Below are positions 11,082-21,372 of a DNA stretch of 40,304 nt, piece by piece. The position numbers were made by a program, and so were the translations under genes. Origin of the DNA: Parasitella parasitica (lineage: Eukaryota; Mucoromycota; Mucoromycetes; Mucorales; Mucoraceae). The notes beneath the pieces were generated by a model, which was not told the origin of the DNA, did not search any database, and saw only the letters and a program-made list of their open reading frames with translations. Numbering within the stretch: position 1 is the stretch's first letter; every line of letters starts with the position of its first letter. The DNA is taken from positions 192,664 to 232,967 of the forward strand of contig MU619245.1 in NCBI GenBank assembly GCA_025201805.1. The letters are read 5' to 3'.

Positions 11082-12278
11082 ATGACAGCATCACCAGAAA
11101 CAACCGGCAAAAGAAAAAACTCGGTAGTCAAAGATGAAAAGACAGGTCAGACGCCCAAACGTCAAGCAACAGAAGAGAATTCAGCATCTGCGTCAACGCC
11201 ACAACCACAGCCACCCTTGGTAGCTCTTCCACCACCGTTAATGCAATATCCAAATGGACAGTTTGTGTCTGTTGTTCAGCAGCCGTATTACCACATGTAT
11301 CATCCACAGCAGCCTATTTATTACCCTATTAGTCCCCAGCAGCATCCGTTTCTAAGCCCTACTATGCCACCAACTCAGGAAACATCTTCTAATGTAAAGA
11401 AATCAACCACACCACGCATCCTGCCCAAAAATCCAGAGTCTCCAGGCATGTATCCTCTGCAACCACCGCATCAACAATCACCCATGTCGCCAATGTCACC
11501 ATTTTATCATCCCTACAGCCTACAAATGTCGCCCACGTTAATGCCTTCGTCTTATGTCTCGGGCAGACACAGCTCTATCTCGAGTTCGCCTGGGCTTGGA
11601 CCAAGCGCTGCTGCTACGACACAAACAATGACAACTGCAGATCAAAGAGAAAAGGCACGAAAGGTGTCCCACAGCGCCATCGAACGGCGAAGAAGAGAGC
11701 GTATCAATGACAAAATCCTTCAGCTGAAGCAGCTAATACCATCCTGTGTTGAACAAGACAATCTTCATAAAATGTCCATCCTGCAAAGTGCAATTGACTA
11801 CATTTCCTACTTGAAGGACATTGTCAAGAAACTGGACGAAAAATCCGGTGGGGACGAGCTGCTTAAAGGCGACCATCTCAAGGTGAAGACTCAAAAGTCC
11901 ATGCTGCCGAAAGAAGTGGAGCCATTCACAAACCAATTTTCAGTCTACCCTGCTGCGACCATAACAAAAACGCAGGAAGCTGATAAGGACCTTTTACAAT
12001 CTGATCTTGTTATTGTGGAACATCAGAAGGGTTTAAAGCCAATGGATATCATCAAATCTGGCACACCTATTATTTCTACTGGCGCAACCCCTTTGACTCC
12101 TCCACAGGAGCCACAGCAAGATGGTTTAACAAGTGCAACTAGTACAGATACCAACTTTAAAACAAACGCACCAAGCGAATCTCCTCCCCCACCTCCTCCA
12201 TCTACCACCACCACGGCTACAGCCACAACATCTGACGAGACAAAGCACATGAGTTTACGGAATATTCTGTGTGAATGA
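11082..12278 (+). CDS. bHLH transcription factor (class B, E-box binding)
   Basis: Single-exon gene, 398 aa from ATG 11082. The frame is open for 46 codons upstream, but ATG 11082 is preferred because it follows the CA/TA-rich leader and starts a typical hydrophilic N-terminus. Residues 1-185 are Pro/Gln/Ser/Tyr-rich with repeated MSP motifs. The bHLH spans about 190-260: a basic region with HSAIERRRRERIND, a loop (PSCVEQDNLHKM) and a second helix (ILQSAIDYISYLKDIV). His197, Glu201 and Arg205 are the H-E-R set of class B factors, which bind CACGTG. No long leucine zipper follows. The C-terminal 150 residues are Thr/Pro-rich with a polyproline tract and end in the hydrophobic motif MSLRNILCE, possibly a co-factor docking site (inference). 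An AATAAA lies at 12287-12292. Target pathway unknown. Confidence 0.85.
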   Translation: MTASPETTGKRKNSVVKDEKTGQTPKRQATEENSASASTPQPQPPLVALPPPLMQYPNGQFVSVVQQPYYHMYHPQQPIYYPISPQQHPFLSPTMPPTQETSSNVKKSTTPRILPKNPESPGMYPLQPPHQQSPMSPMSPFYHPYSLQMSPTLMPSSYVSGRHSSISSSPGLGPSAAATTQTMTTADQREKARKVSHSAIERRRRERINDKILQLKQLIPSCVEQDNLHKMSILQSAIDYISYLKDIVKKLDEKSGGDELLKGDHLKVKTQKSMLPKEVEPFTNQFSVYPAATITKTQEADKDLLQSDLVIVEHQKGLKPMDIIKSGTPIISTGATPLTPPQEPQQDGLTSATSTDTNFKTNAPSESPPPPPPSTTTTATATTSDETKHMSLRNILCE

Positions 12279-12539
12279 ATCTGTTAAATAAAGATATATT
12301 TATATAAAAAAGGGCCTTGTATACATCAGTTCATGTGCTCCTCGTTACCAAATGTTCATTGGCTTTTCGAGCGACATGATACGGGTATAATATGCAAAAT
12401 TGTGTGCTGGTGTGATACTAAAACCCACCGCAGTTGCTATAAATAGAAATAAATTGAAAGCTTGATATTACAACATGCTTGAATAGCACGTAGCGTTGGA
12501 GCTTTGTTGTGTTTCCATGAAAGACTCTCTACCTGTATA

Positions 12540-13240
12540 AATATGGACCAGCATAATGACAAACACACCTTGCGAAATACAAATCAGGGCTGTCGACATC
12601 AAATCACAGCATCAGGGTTTTGGTTGACAAGAGAGGAGGGTTTAGTCTCATCCAATGGACAATCTGTTCAATGACTTGACTTGAACGTTTTGTCGGAAGC
12701 AATGCAAGTAGAAATTCGGACTATTAGGATCTGGAAGCAAAATTGCGATTCTTGCACCGTCAATTTTGCAGGCATCAATATTACCTTGCGCACACGAAAT
12801 GTGTGCAAACGATAGACACTCCCGGACGAATACGTGCGTTGACATACACGGCAATAATGGTTGGTATCGTAGACGAGAGGTTTCGGACCCGACCTCCTCG
12901 CATTTTCCACAATATTTGAAGTCGCATGACCGACAACAGGAATTGAGGCCAGTTGGATCATCTATTTTTTTTTTTTTCATTTGAAATCTCAAAGAAAGTT
13001 GAAAACTTTGATTTGCACGCTCTACAATAGCAGTTTGGATCATGGGCATCTGGCTACAAACTCAAGCACTTTGAACATTTTTCATCGAGAAACGTGTAAT
13101 GAATTAGCTCGCGATGCTTTAAAAGTAATTCGATATTTGGCAGTTGTACGTTTGCAAATGTCGCAACGACAGCCGTATTCAATTTTCAGTTTGGCTGTAA
13201 CTGCAATGAAAAATTGTGTTTTTTAACAGATCCCAAAATG
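12540..13240 (-). pseudogene. Decayed C2H2 zinc-finger repeat gene
   Basis: Reading the minus strand, five or six diverged copies of one module recur about every 70-130 nt in different frames: CRCDICKRT (about 13170), DPNCYCRACKSKF (about 13040), DDPTGLNSCCRSCDFKY (about 12955), DTNHYCRVCQRTYSSG followed by SVYRLH (about 12870-12810), LPDPNSPNFYLHCFRQ (about 12740) and DSPDLYFARCVC (about 12590). The shared pattern is Asp-(x)-Pro/Asn..Tyr-Cys-x2-Cys with a distal His, as in C2H2 fingers. Frame changes and stops between modules, plus loss of ligands in the last two, indicate a pseudogene. A heavily spliced gene is less likely because the joins I tried do not keep phase. Boundaries are approximate. 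Confidence 0.5.
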
Positions 13241-13445
13241 TAATATATACCTAGATTTGGCTTAAAAGGCTTTCATGCTTTGTCGTGTTCTCTTGCTTGA
13301 CTTGAATCTTCTGGTTAGTTTCAATACAGTTTTTTTTTTTTTTTTTTTTTTTTTTTATGGCTCTACAAGGTACTTGCAAATATCAATAAACCACTTTTTT
13401 ACGGATAAGCATTTGAGATAAGCTAGTATAGTGAGGATGTCTTGA

Positions 13446-13459
13446 GTTTCCATGACAAC
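13446..13459. promoter_or_regulatory. RFX/X-box-like palindrome (weaker)
   Basis: GTTTCCATGACAAC matches the RFX palindrome at 12 of 14 positions, about 600 bp upstream of the homogentisate dioxygenase start. Support is motif similarity only. Confidence 0.25.
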
Positions 13460-13554
13460 CCCACCTTGGGGCAAGGAAAATCAGTATATCAGAGATTCAG
13501 CTACCCAGATCATCCAATAAACAGCTTTTTAGTGCCCCTCGCTTGTATCTAACC

Positions 13555-13610
13555 AAGCGCTGACAATGATATTTACAAGCGCTGACAATGATATTTACAA
13601 TGCGTGACAA
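13555..13610. repeat. 22-bp tandem repeat, about 2.5 copies
   Basis: Two identical 22-bp units at 13555-13576 and 13577-13598 (each beginning AAGCGCTGACAATGATAT) are followed by a diverged partial third copy to about 13610. It lies in non-coding DNA. Confidence 0.9.
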
Positions 13611-14053
13611 AAGATGTACGAATGAAAAGTTCAGTTCTCTTGTTGACATGTTTATGTGGACATGGCTGCAATCCTCAGAATCCGCTTTTACCTCCCCCCC
13701 CCCAATGTCCATCTGACTGCTCTGTGAACGTTGATAACGGAAAGTGTGCATTTTGATGTCATTTACAAGACCCAAGACCATGCTATTGACTCTACAGACG
13801 GCTTCAAGTCCTGTGCCTAAAACACTCTTAAAACACTCGTATGATACTCATAGAAAACGCTATAATGTTTTGTACGGTCTACAGGAAATAGTCTTACAGT
13901 CATCGGTTTGTAAATTGCATAAATGGGGGGGTGTGTGCGCGAAGATCATGATTCCCACGCCTGGTGCGCCTGAGAGATTGCATTTCTTATTTAAACACGC
14001 TGAAACCGACGACGACATTGCCACCTTCCATTTCTTCTCTATAGTCCTCAATT

Positions 14054-15440
14054 ATGACCTCCAACTTGAAAAGCGACTACGAATATCACGAAGGCTTTGG
14101 CAACCATTTCTCGTCAGAGGCATTGAAGGATGCACTTCCAAAAGGCCAGAATACCCCACAGAAATGTCCTTACAATCTGTACGCCGAGCAGCTATCAGGA
14201 ACGGCCTTTACAGTGCCTCGTACGCACAATCAAAGGACCTGGCTCTATCGCATTCGTCCGTCTGTTGTCCACACGCCTTTTGCCCGCAACACATCAGTCA
14301 ATGATTTGTTGGTTTCCAAATTTGGCGGTGAGGATCTATTGATCACACCTACGCAGATTCGCTGGAGTCCGTTTGATTTACCTGGCCCCGACGAAAAGAT
14401 CAACTTTGTCCAAGGCCTCAAATCCCTGGCTGGAGCTGGCGATCCAGCCTGCCGCAGCGGCCTCGGCATTCACATCTACTCTGCAAACACGGATATGGGT
14501 AAAACTGCATTCTACAACTCTGACGGCGACTTTTTGATCGTGCCTCAACAGGGTGTTTTGGATATATTCACAGAATTCGGCAAGATGAAGGTGGCGCCTA
14601 ACGAGATTGCTGTTATTCAAAGAGGCGTCCGTTACAGCATAAGTCTTCCAGATGGAAATTCTCGAGGCTATGTGTTGGAAGTGTTTGGTGCGCACTTTGA
14701 GCTGCCCGATCTGGGACCCATAGGCGCAAATGGCCTTGCAAATCCTCGAGATTTCTTGACACCTAAAGCTGCTTTTGAAGAGGAAAATAATGTAGACTGG
14801 CAGATTGTGACGAAATTCAATGGTCAGATGTTCAGTGCAACACAAAACCATACGCCTTTCGATGTCGTTGCGTGGCATGGCAATTACGCTCCCTACAAGT
14901 ATGATTTGGCCAACTTTTGTGTGGTCAACAGCGTCTCGTTTGACCATATTGTAAGTTGTGAGCATGTATTTGGCCGTATTTCTTGCTAACAATTCGTCAT
15001 AGGACCCGTCCATCTTTACCGTGTTGACAGCTAAATCAGATACACCCGGCGTTGCAGTCGCAGACTTTGTGATTTTCCCTCCTCGCTGGGCTGTAACCGA
15101 AAAGACGTTCCGTCCACCCTATTTCCATCGTAACTGCATGTCTGAATTTATGGGGCTGATTGCTGGTGATTACGATGGCAAGTCAGATGGCTTTTCACCT
15201 GGAGGCGGGTCTCTGCACAGCGCCATGACACCCCACGGACCTGATGCGGCAGTCTTTGAAGCAGGATCCAATGCAGAGCTAAAGCCTGTGTACGTAGGAA
15301 GAAATAATCAAGCGTTCATGTTTGAAACAAGCTTTATGCTTTCATTGACGCATTGGGGTCTTGAGACGTGTGGCAAGGTGCAAGAAAATTACTATAAAGC
15401 TTGGCAGGAACTTGAACATAAATTCAATGGCACCCCGTAG
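14054..15440 (+). CDS. hmgA: Homogentisate 1,2-dioxygenase
   Basis: Two exons, 14054-14950 and 15003-15440 (444 aa; family about 440-450). It opens the aromatic ring of homogentisate to maleylacetoacetate using non-haem Fe(II), the central step of tyrosine and phenylalanine catabolism in the cytosol. Seen: the N-terminal [13 protein letters not shown] and [11 protein letters not shown] motifs, [10 protein letters not shown], and in exon 2 the metal site [13 protein letters not shown] (His341, Glu347) with MTPHGPDA (His377); the spacing matches the human His335/Glu341/His371 ligands. All ligands are intact, so it should be active. An AATAAA overlaps the end (15443-15448). The opposite gene stops 20 bp away, so the two transcripts very likely overlap at their 3' ends. 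The symbol follows Aspergillus usage. Confidence 0.97.
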
Positions 15441-15459
15441 AGAATAAACTTTTTTTTTT

Positions 15460-16497
15460 TTATTGATTTTGATGAGGGTCAGGCATCCAGTCTGGCGCTA
15501 CAACCCCTTCCTTCCTTAGATGACGGACCATAATTTCAAACGTATCCTCGTAAATGTTGAAATGACCCAGCGCCATCATTTGATCCGCTAAACCAGTGAT
15601 TGTCTCTACGGTTTTGCGTCTCGCTTCCTCCTCCTGCTCGCTCAGCTGCGGCTGTGATGTTGCTGACTCTTTGCCCCTTTTGTTTTTGTTTTTCTTGTCG
15701 AGCATCTTTTGTTTCCAGGCCGGCAGCTTCTTGGGTAACGAATTCGCCAAGGACGTTAGTGCCTCCTGCACTGTTTGTCCAGGTTTCAAGTATTCCACTA
15801 GCGCAAGATAGACATCATTCTGTGATTGAGGGACGTTGGATTGGCGCTCTGCTTCTTTCAAGGCTTCGTCTCGTTCACGCTGCTCATGCGCTGCCTTTGC
15901 CTGGTTCATATCTTTACGCGAGATGCCCTCCATCCACTTGTCGTGGAATGCTTGAGGATCGACTTTATTACGAATATAGTTTCCCTTTTCATCCAGACTC
16001 CCTTCCTCCATCTCTTGCTTCATGTTGAATGCCGATATTTTAGACTCTTTCTTCTGGCCATCCTCGATGTCAGACTCGTCTTCAGACTCGCGATCGTATG
16101 AATTGAATTCTTGGCCTTCGATTTCTTGGTTGCGGTTAGCCTTTTCTTTTCCCTTGTCCTTTGAGGGCTCGGGTTCCCCGCCAAACATGTCAAAATCTTG
16201 TCCTGCCGCAGTCGGAACCACTTCTTCTTCCTCTTCCTCTTCCTCCTTTCTCCTTCTGCCATCTTCGTCGTCAGAATCACTACTGTAGACACCTCCACCC
16301 ACTTCCTCGTCGTCGCTATCGTAAACGTCAAAATTAACTGCTCCACGGCGGTTTTTTTTGTCCTCCAATTCGTCTTCATGGTTAAACTCAAAATCAGTTT
16401 CCCCATCATTCTTTTTTAAATTAGACTTTTTGTCAAATCTAACGCGTTTAAAAGATGCTTCTCCTTTTGAATCGAGACCTCTTTTCATTCCAGACAT
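15460..16497 (-). CDS. Lin1/CD2BP2-like U5 snRNP protein lacking the GYF domain
   Basis: Single exon, 345 aa from ATG at 16497. A charged N-terminus with VRFDKK and acidic blocks (YDSDDEE, SDSDDEDGRRRKEEEEEEEE) leads to AFNMKQEMEEGSLDEKGNY, which matches the FNLQEEMEEG...GNY signature of CD2BP2/Lin1. A helical region with GLADQMMALGHFNIYEDT follows. CD2BP2 (U5-52K) and yeast Lin1 are components of the U5 snRNP, where the C-terminal GYF domain binds partner proteins. Here the protein stops right after the helical part (VAPDWMPDPHQNQ); no GYF motif follows, and the DNA beyond the stop is the antisense of homogentisate dioxygenase. A 36-nt A run (16534-16569) lies in the leader or promoter. The assignment rests mainly on the EMEEG block. 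Confidence 0.75.
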   Translation of the reverse strand: MSGMKRGLDSKGEASFKRVRFDKKSNLKKNDGETDFEFNHEDELEDKKNRRGAVNFDVYDSDDEEVGGGVYSSDSDDEDGRRRKEEEEEEEEVVPTAAGQDFDMFGGEPEPSKDKGKEKANRNQEIEGQEFNSYDRESEDESDIEDGQKKESKISAFNMKQEMEEGSLDEKGNYIRNKVDPQAFHDKWMEGISRKDMNQAKAAHEQRERDEALKEAERQSNVPQSQNDVYLALVEYLKPGQTVQEALTSLANSLPKKLPAWKQKMLDKKNKNKRGKESATSQPQLSEQEEEARRKTVETITGLADQMMALGHFNIYEDTFEIMVRHLRKEGVVAPDWMPDPHQNQ

Positions 16498-16533
16498 TTT
16501 TTTTTTCTTTGTATTGTATAAAATGAAACGAGG

Positions 16534-16572
<39 letters not shown>

Positions 16573-18615
16573 AAAATCGCTATAAAGCCTCTTTTTTACA
16601 CCTAAATCAAGACACTCCAACCGGAGTTACCAAGCATCGCACTGTCTAAAATGGCATTTTGCAACCTATCCAGGATGCTATTGTTTATGATAATATCCAA
16701 GAAACAAATTGACTCTAGTAAATATTTGATGTCAAACTTTCAATCTACTTGATGCAATCGCATTGCCGCCAAGTTGTAAAAATAACCTGTTGTGCTAATA
16801 CAATATAATTGCAAAATTTGGACTTTTTATCAGGATATGTGTTTTATTTTTTTAATGTTAAAAAATAGCATTTGATTCTTTTTTATTTATCTTGTTGGTA
16901 TACTCTTGTGAAAAGGTATCAATATTGCAAAGATATAATTAGGTGAAAATGTTTGCTTGAGCTTATGTGGAATGACTGACCAAATGTGCAATGGCAAGGT
17001 CTTGTCTCCTACTTATGGCAGACATATCGTTTTCGACCAAGCAGAAGGGAAAAAAAAAACTAAGGAACAAACCAAGAGTCTTGATAAGTTCCTGTATATT
17101 AAGTAATTTGATCCAAAATATGGAACTATAACTTTCATTTATGGAAACCACTTCATTGTAAGGCCCCAAATGTTAACTCTTATAAGTTACAGAAAAGAGA
17201 TTATATTCACCAACCCACGCTATTATTCGTAGCTTTTTGAATAATTTACGGCCATTTATCTTACTTTAGAATAAGATATTTAAAAGCAATTTGTGCTGTC
17301 GATCTGCTTATTTAATCAAGGTGTGTAGAATTCCTATAATTCATCAATTACCAAACGCATCAAGGCTATTGCAGATATTGAGACACATTAAGACTGATTC
17401 TTGTTCAGCATCAGATCAGCATTTTACTTTTTCTAGACTTTCTAGACTTTCTACAATTAAGCACACCGCTAATTATTCATGCAATCATTAAATCGTGTCA
17501 TTTCTTTCTAGATGTAAACAGATTGACAGCATTAACGTAGCATACTAACTCGAAGCAGTAATTCGATTTTCATACGGATCTGGGCAAATGACTTTAAAGA
17601 GCATGTGGCATCACCAACATGATGGCTAATGTCTAGTTCCGTACGTCCCAGGCTCGGTACATATTGCAGTGTATATTTAGTTGCAATGATAGTACTAATT
17701 TTACGGATAAACAGTTTTATGCAAGATCTAACCTCCTGCTCAATAGCAATTCATCTTACTTGCAGACCAAGGCAAAGAACTTTTTCTGAATGACGTTGCC
17801 AAGGGGAACATAAATGACATGATTTGGATAATGATGGTTTAATACTTTTGCAGCAGAGGCTGGTGGTAAATTATAAGCGAGCTGAATAAAGTTAGTCTGC
17901 GATATATGATGCTCACGATAGTTGGTGCAATTGTACATAGTCATGGTGCATAATATAAAAAAAGTTGTATGCATGTAGCACAATCAAATTCAAAGTGGAT
18001 GTAAGGTTAGTAAGTTTTCACAAAGATTTTCAATTAATAATGCCAACTATTACTTGATTGATTGGCGAGTCTCGAGACAAAAGAGCTGCTGTAAATAATT
18101 CAGAATGATGGATTTCACCAACTACATGGATTGCCGAGTCTCGTGATAATCAAATTATGTATTTGATAATAAGATGAAACTACTTTGTCTCTTTAACTGC
18201 AATGCATGATTATATGCTGAAAACAACAAACCGAAATGTTTTCATTGGGTCGATGGCAGCATCAAAAAACACAGGAAGCGCGGTGTTTACAGAAACAAAA
18301 TCGGCACAAGCTGAACATAGCGAGCAGTTTAGTAATGGCAGCATTTCATTTTTCTTTCATCCTTTATATATATACTTTTCGATTTCTACGTTATTTAGAG
18401 CATAATATATAATTTCTCGAGGCTATTTTAAGTTTCCATGGCAACCAGATCAAATTTCATTCAAACAACTTTGTATTAAATAGTGTGTGCCACAAAAACA
18501 AGACTGAAACTATCTATCTCTTTACTTCTTTTTTTTTCTTCTTTTTTTGTTTTTTTTCTTTTTCTGCACCATCGTTCTTACATATATACCATTACATCCT
18601 GTACATATCTTCAAA
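16498..18615. other. AT-rich spacer between divergent genes
   Basis: About 2.1 kb with no recognisable gene; open frames are short and lack domains. It includes the poly-A tract upstream of the Lin1-like gene, two similar 17-mers differing at two positions (ATTGGCGAGTCTCGAGA near 18061 and ATTGCCGAGTCTCGTGA near 18128), an X-box-like site at 18432-18445, and a T-rich leader before the RasGEF start. Confidence 0.5.
18432..18445. promoter_or_regulatory. RFX/X-box-like palindrome upstream of the RasGEF gene
   Basis: GTTTCCATGGCAAC matches the RFX palindrome at 13 of 14 positions, about 170 bp before the RasGEF ATG. GCTATTTTAA sits directly upstream (18422-18431), the same decamer that precedes the site at 2714. 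Confidence 0.45.
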
Positions 18616-21264
18616 ATGAATTCAACTTTAAACTATACCAACGCAACGCAACTTTTGGAGCAAGGAAAGGCAAAGGTAAAGCATCTTGTAACCGTAATCT
18701 TGACAAGAAAATAGGCTAAAAAAAAAGACTCACGCCATTCTTCTACACCACCCCCACCACCACCCCCACCACCTGCAAAATAGGATGCATATGCAGCGTT
18801 TCTTTCTATAGTCGAGCTGTCCACCCAGCAATTGTACGGAGTCAAATTCGTCCATCAAAGTAATGTCTACAGATGCACCATTTCATGATGAAAAGCATTC
18901 AGACTGACTTGTTTTCTAGCCATTGTATCGAAGCCAGAAGAATACAATCAGTCTATTGCCTTGCTTAGATCTAGTCTTGATCAATTGGAGAAAATTGCTA
19001 TCCATAAATTGCCTGGTGCAATCACGAATATCAATAGTAGCCTGCAAAAAGTCAAACCCCCGCCGCCACCTGTACCACCTAAACCATCTACAATCAATGG
19101 CAAGCCGACGGTTCCGCCTAAACCGAGTAGGATCATACCAAAGATTGAGGACGCCAAAATGACACAGCAGCAAAAGAGAACCAGAGGAAGCTCCGTAAGC
19201 TTTGCAGAAGATTCAAAACTGCTTCATATGACCATCATTGAAAATGACGAGGAGGAAGACAGACGCAATGACACAAGATCCACAGAACTTGCGACTGACG
19301 CTGAAGAAGAAGATGATGAGGAGGAGGAGGAAGATACTGTAGTGGAATTTGGAACAAATCAAACAAAGCCTGCCTCACCGACACCTATATCGCCCGTAAA
19401 ACGACCTACAACAGCTACTTTTGACGAACCAAGCAACATGAAGCCGTACGCAAGGCGGAGGAGTCAATCATGGATGGTCCAAAGCGACACTGGCAGCAGG
19501 AGAGATTCAATTGACGTTCTGCTCGAAACTGTTGTTGATCCGCGCAACCTTGTTCCAGCGCAAACCAACACAGGCGACAGCATATCGCTGCCTAGCTCTA
19601 CTGAAACGACGTCTCAAACAAACTACGTGCCAAATATACCAGCTCCACCATTACTGGCTACACATCGCAGGCTGCAGCAGCGCCTGAACGAACTTGAAAC
19701 AGATCCAGAGTCGATATCAGATAGACTACCATCAAGGGCAGAAAGATCGCACAAAGCGCACTGCGCCAAACAAACGCTGGAGAAAGTGCGCACCCTCTAC
19801 ATGAGCGCCATGACCATTCCGAGCATCCTCCAGTTTTCACCACAGCTGATAGCGTATCAGCTCACACTGATAGAGTCGTCTATCTTTCGTGGGATCCCGC
19901 CAGAGGCGCTGCTCTCCCACTCTGCTCGCACACCCCACAAAAAGATTGTAGCTTCAACTGACTTTTTCAACTTTATCACTCGATCCATCGAGCACTCGAT
20001 TTTATTGCCTCAGGAAGCGTCCAGAAGAGCAGAAATCATACACAGATGGATCAAAATCGCCACCAAGCTGCTAGCCATCAATAACTACCAAACGCTCAAG
20101 GCCGTGATTTCTGCTCTAGGCACGCCGCCAATTCAGCGGCTACGGCGCACATGGGAGTGCATTCCAAAGAAGCGAACGGGAAGGCTGGAGCTTTTAAACA
20201 CGCTCATGTCAGAGACCAACAACTACTGTAAATACCGAGAGCATATGAGGCAAGAGGGGAAACGGTTATGGACCAAACCCGTTGTGCCCTTTCTGGGCGT
20301 GTATATACACGATGTCACCTATCTGTATGCTGCAGCCAAAGGAAACCAGCGCGACAGTCGTGTACAGGATGTTTTGAGCTGTGTCCAGCATTTTCAACGA
20401 GCTCCTGTATACCCTCAATGCCCTCCTCCCGCATTTGCCAATGTGCAAAAGAGACATTTGTTCCGTCCCATGCTGTCAGACGCATTGCATTTTGGCTCCT
20501 CGTCAAAGAAGAGCAACAACAAGGCAGCAACGGCCGCCTTGATGGGCGATGATGAGGGGCAGGAAACAGAGGTGGAGCTAGAGCAGCAGCTGATCGTACA
20601 GTATCTGCTAATGAGACCCTGGGTCAGTGAAAAGGTCATTGATGCTCTTAGCAATCTGCGCGAACCGCCCAAGTCAAGGTCAATCTCGTCGCCCACATCA
20701 AGCCGGTACAGCAGCGACTCGACCGTTAATTTGTCCATTACGACTAGCATGGCAAACTATGGCAGCGGTTCTACGCCAAAGACAGTGTCTCCTTCTACCG
20801 CGAATGCTGGTAATAATAGCAGCTCGATTCTTGGCAACGCAAGCTCGTTTATAAGGTTCAGCAGCAGCAGCAGCAGCAGCAGCAACCACCACCACCCTCA
20901 AAACAGCGAAGAAGGGCACGCAGATGACGAAAACAAAAAGTCAATTGTAGGCGGATTCTGGCCGTTCCGAAAAAGCATAGACACGAGTCGTAGCTCTGTC
21001 TGCACGGACGATCCGCCTTTGTGGAACGAAGACTATAATGATGAGGAAGACGATGATGATGACGAGGAAGACGACGACGATGACGAAGAAGAAGACAAAG
21101 AGCAGGATATCCAGGCACTGATAGAAGAGGCCAGTAAGCACGCACTGCTCAACATGAGGAAAAGGCCCTCGACCATGGTGAATCCATCCAGCCGAGGCCA
21201 TAACCGATCAATTTCGCTGCCGTCCAAGTCGATCCAGGTATCAGAGCTGTACCATCCATCTTGA
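18616..21264 (+). CDS. RasGEF (Cdc25-type) domain protein with acidic tail
   Basis: Three exons, 18616-18675, 18784-18859 and 18920-21264 (826 aa). Residues 1-80 are helical, resembling an MIT/TPR-like region (LLEQGKAKDAYAAFLSIVE). A proline cluster (PPPPPVPPKP, then VPPKP, from about 91) could bind SH3 domains. After an acidic/Ser-rich linker, about 345-560 is the RasGEF catalytic domain: ILQFSPQLIAYQLTLIES, IATKLLAINNYQTLKAVI, SALGTPPIQRL and VPFLGVYIHDVTYL. Such domains load GTP onto Ras-family GTPases at membranes. No REM domain is evident before it, though a diverged one could lie in the preceding helices. The C-terminal part is Ser-rich, with a run of serines, a long Asp/Glu tract near 700-725 and an Arg/Ser-rich tail. 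The specific GTPase cannot be told. Confidence 0.85.
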
Positions 21265-21372
21265 GTTTGAATAATGTTTACCACTGCAATTATCAAATAA
21301 ATTTTTAAGAAAAAGAGCTTTTGCACTTTTCCACACACATACACACCACTACCCAAAAAAACCCCTCCCCCC

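Larger units (their letters stand above)
13241..14053. other. Spacer upstream of homogentisate dioxygenase
   Basis: Non-coding as far as I can see. It holds a long T homopolymer (about 13331-13356), an X-box-like site at 13446-13459 and a 22-bp tandem repeat at 13555-13610. Open frames here are short or antisense shadows. The right end is the dioxygenase promoter. Confidence 0.5.

Noticed and set aside
13744-14304. 186-aa plus-strand frame overlapping the homogentisate dioxygenase start
   Set aside because: It overlaps the well-supported dioxygenase exon in another frame and shows no domain of its own.
15600-16585. Several plus-strand frames rich in Ser/Phe opposite the Lin1-like gene
   Set aside because: They are complements of its Glu/Lys/Asp-rich codons.
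17756-17983. 75-aa minus-strand frame with a protein-like central part
   Set aside because: I could not match it to any family and found no joining exons; it may be a relic, but the evidence is too thin.
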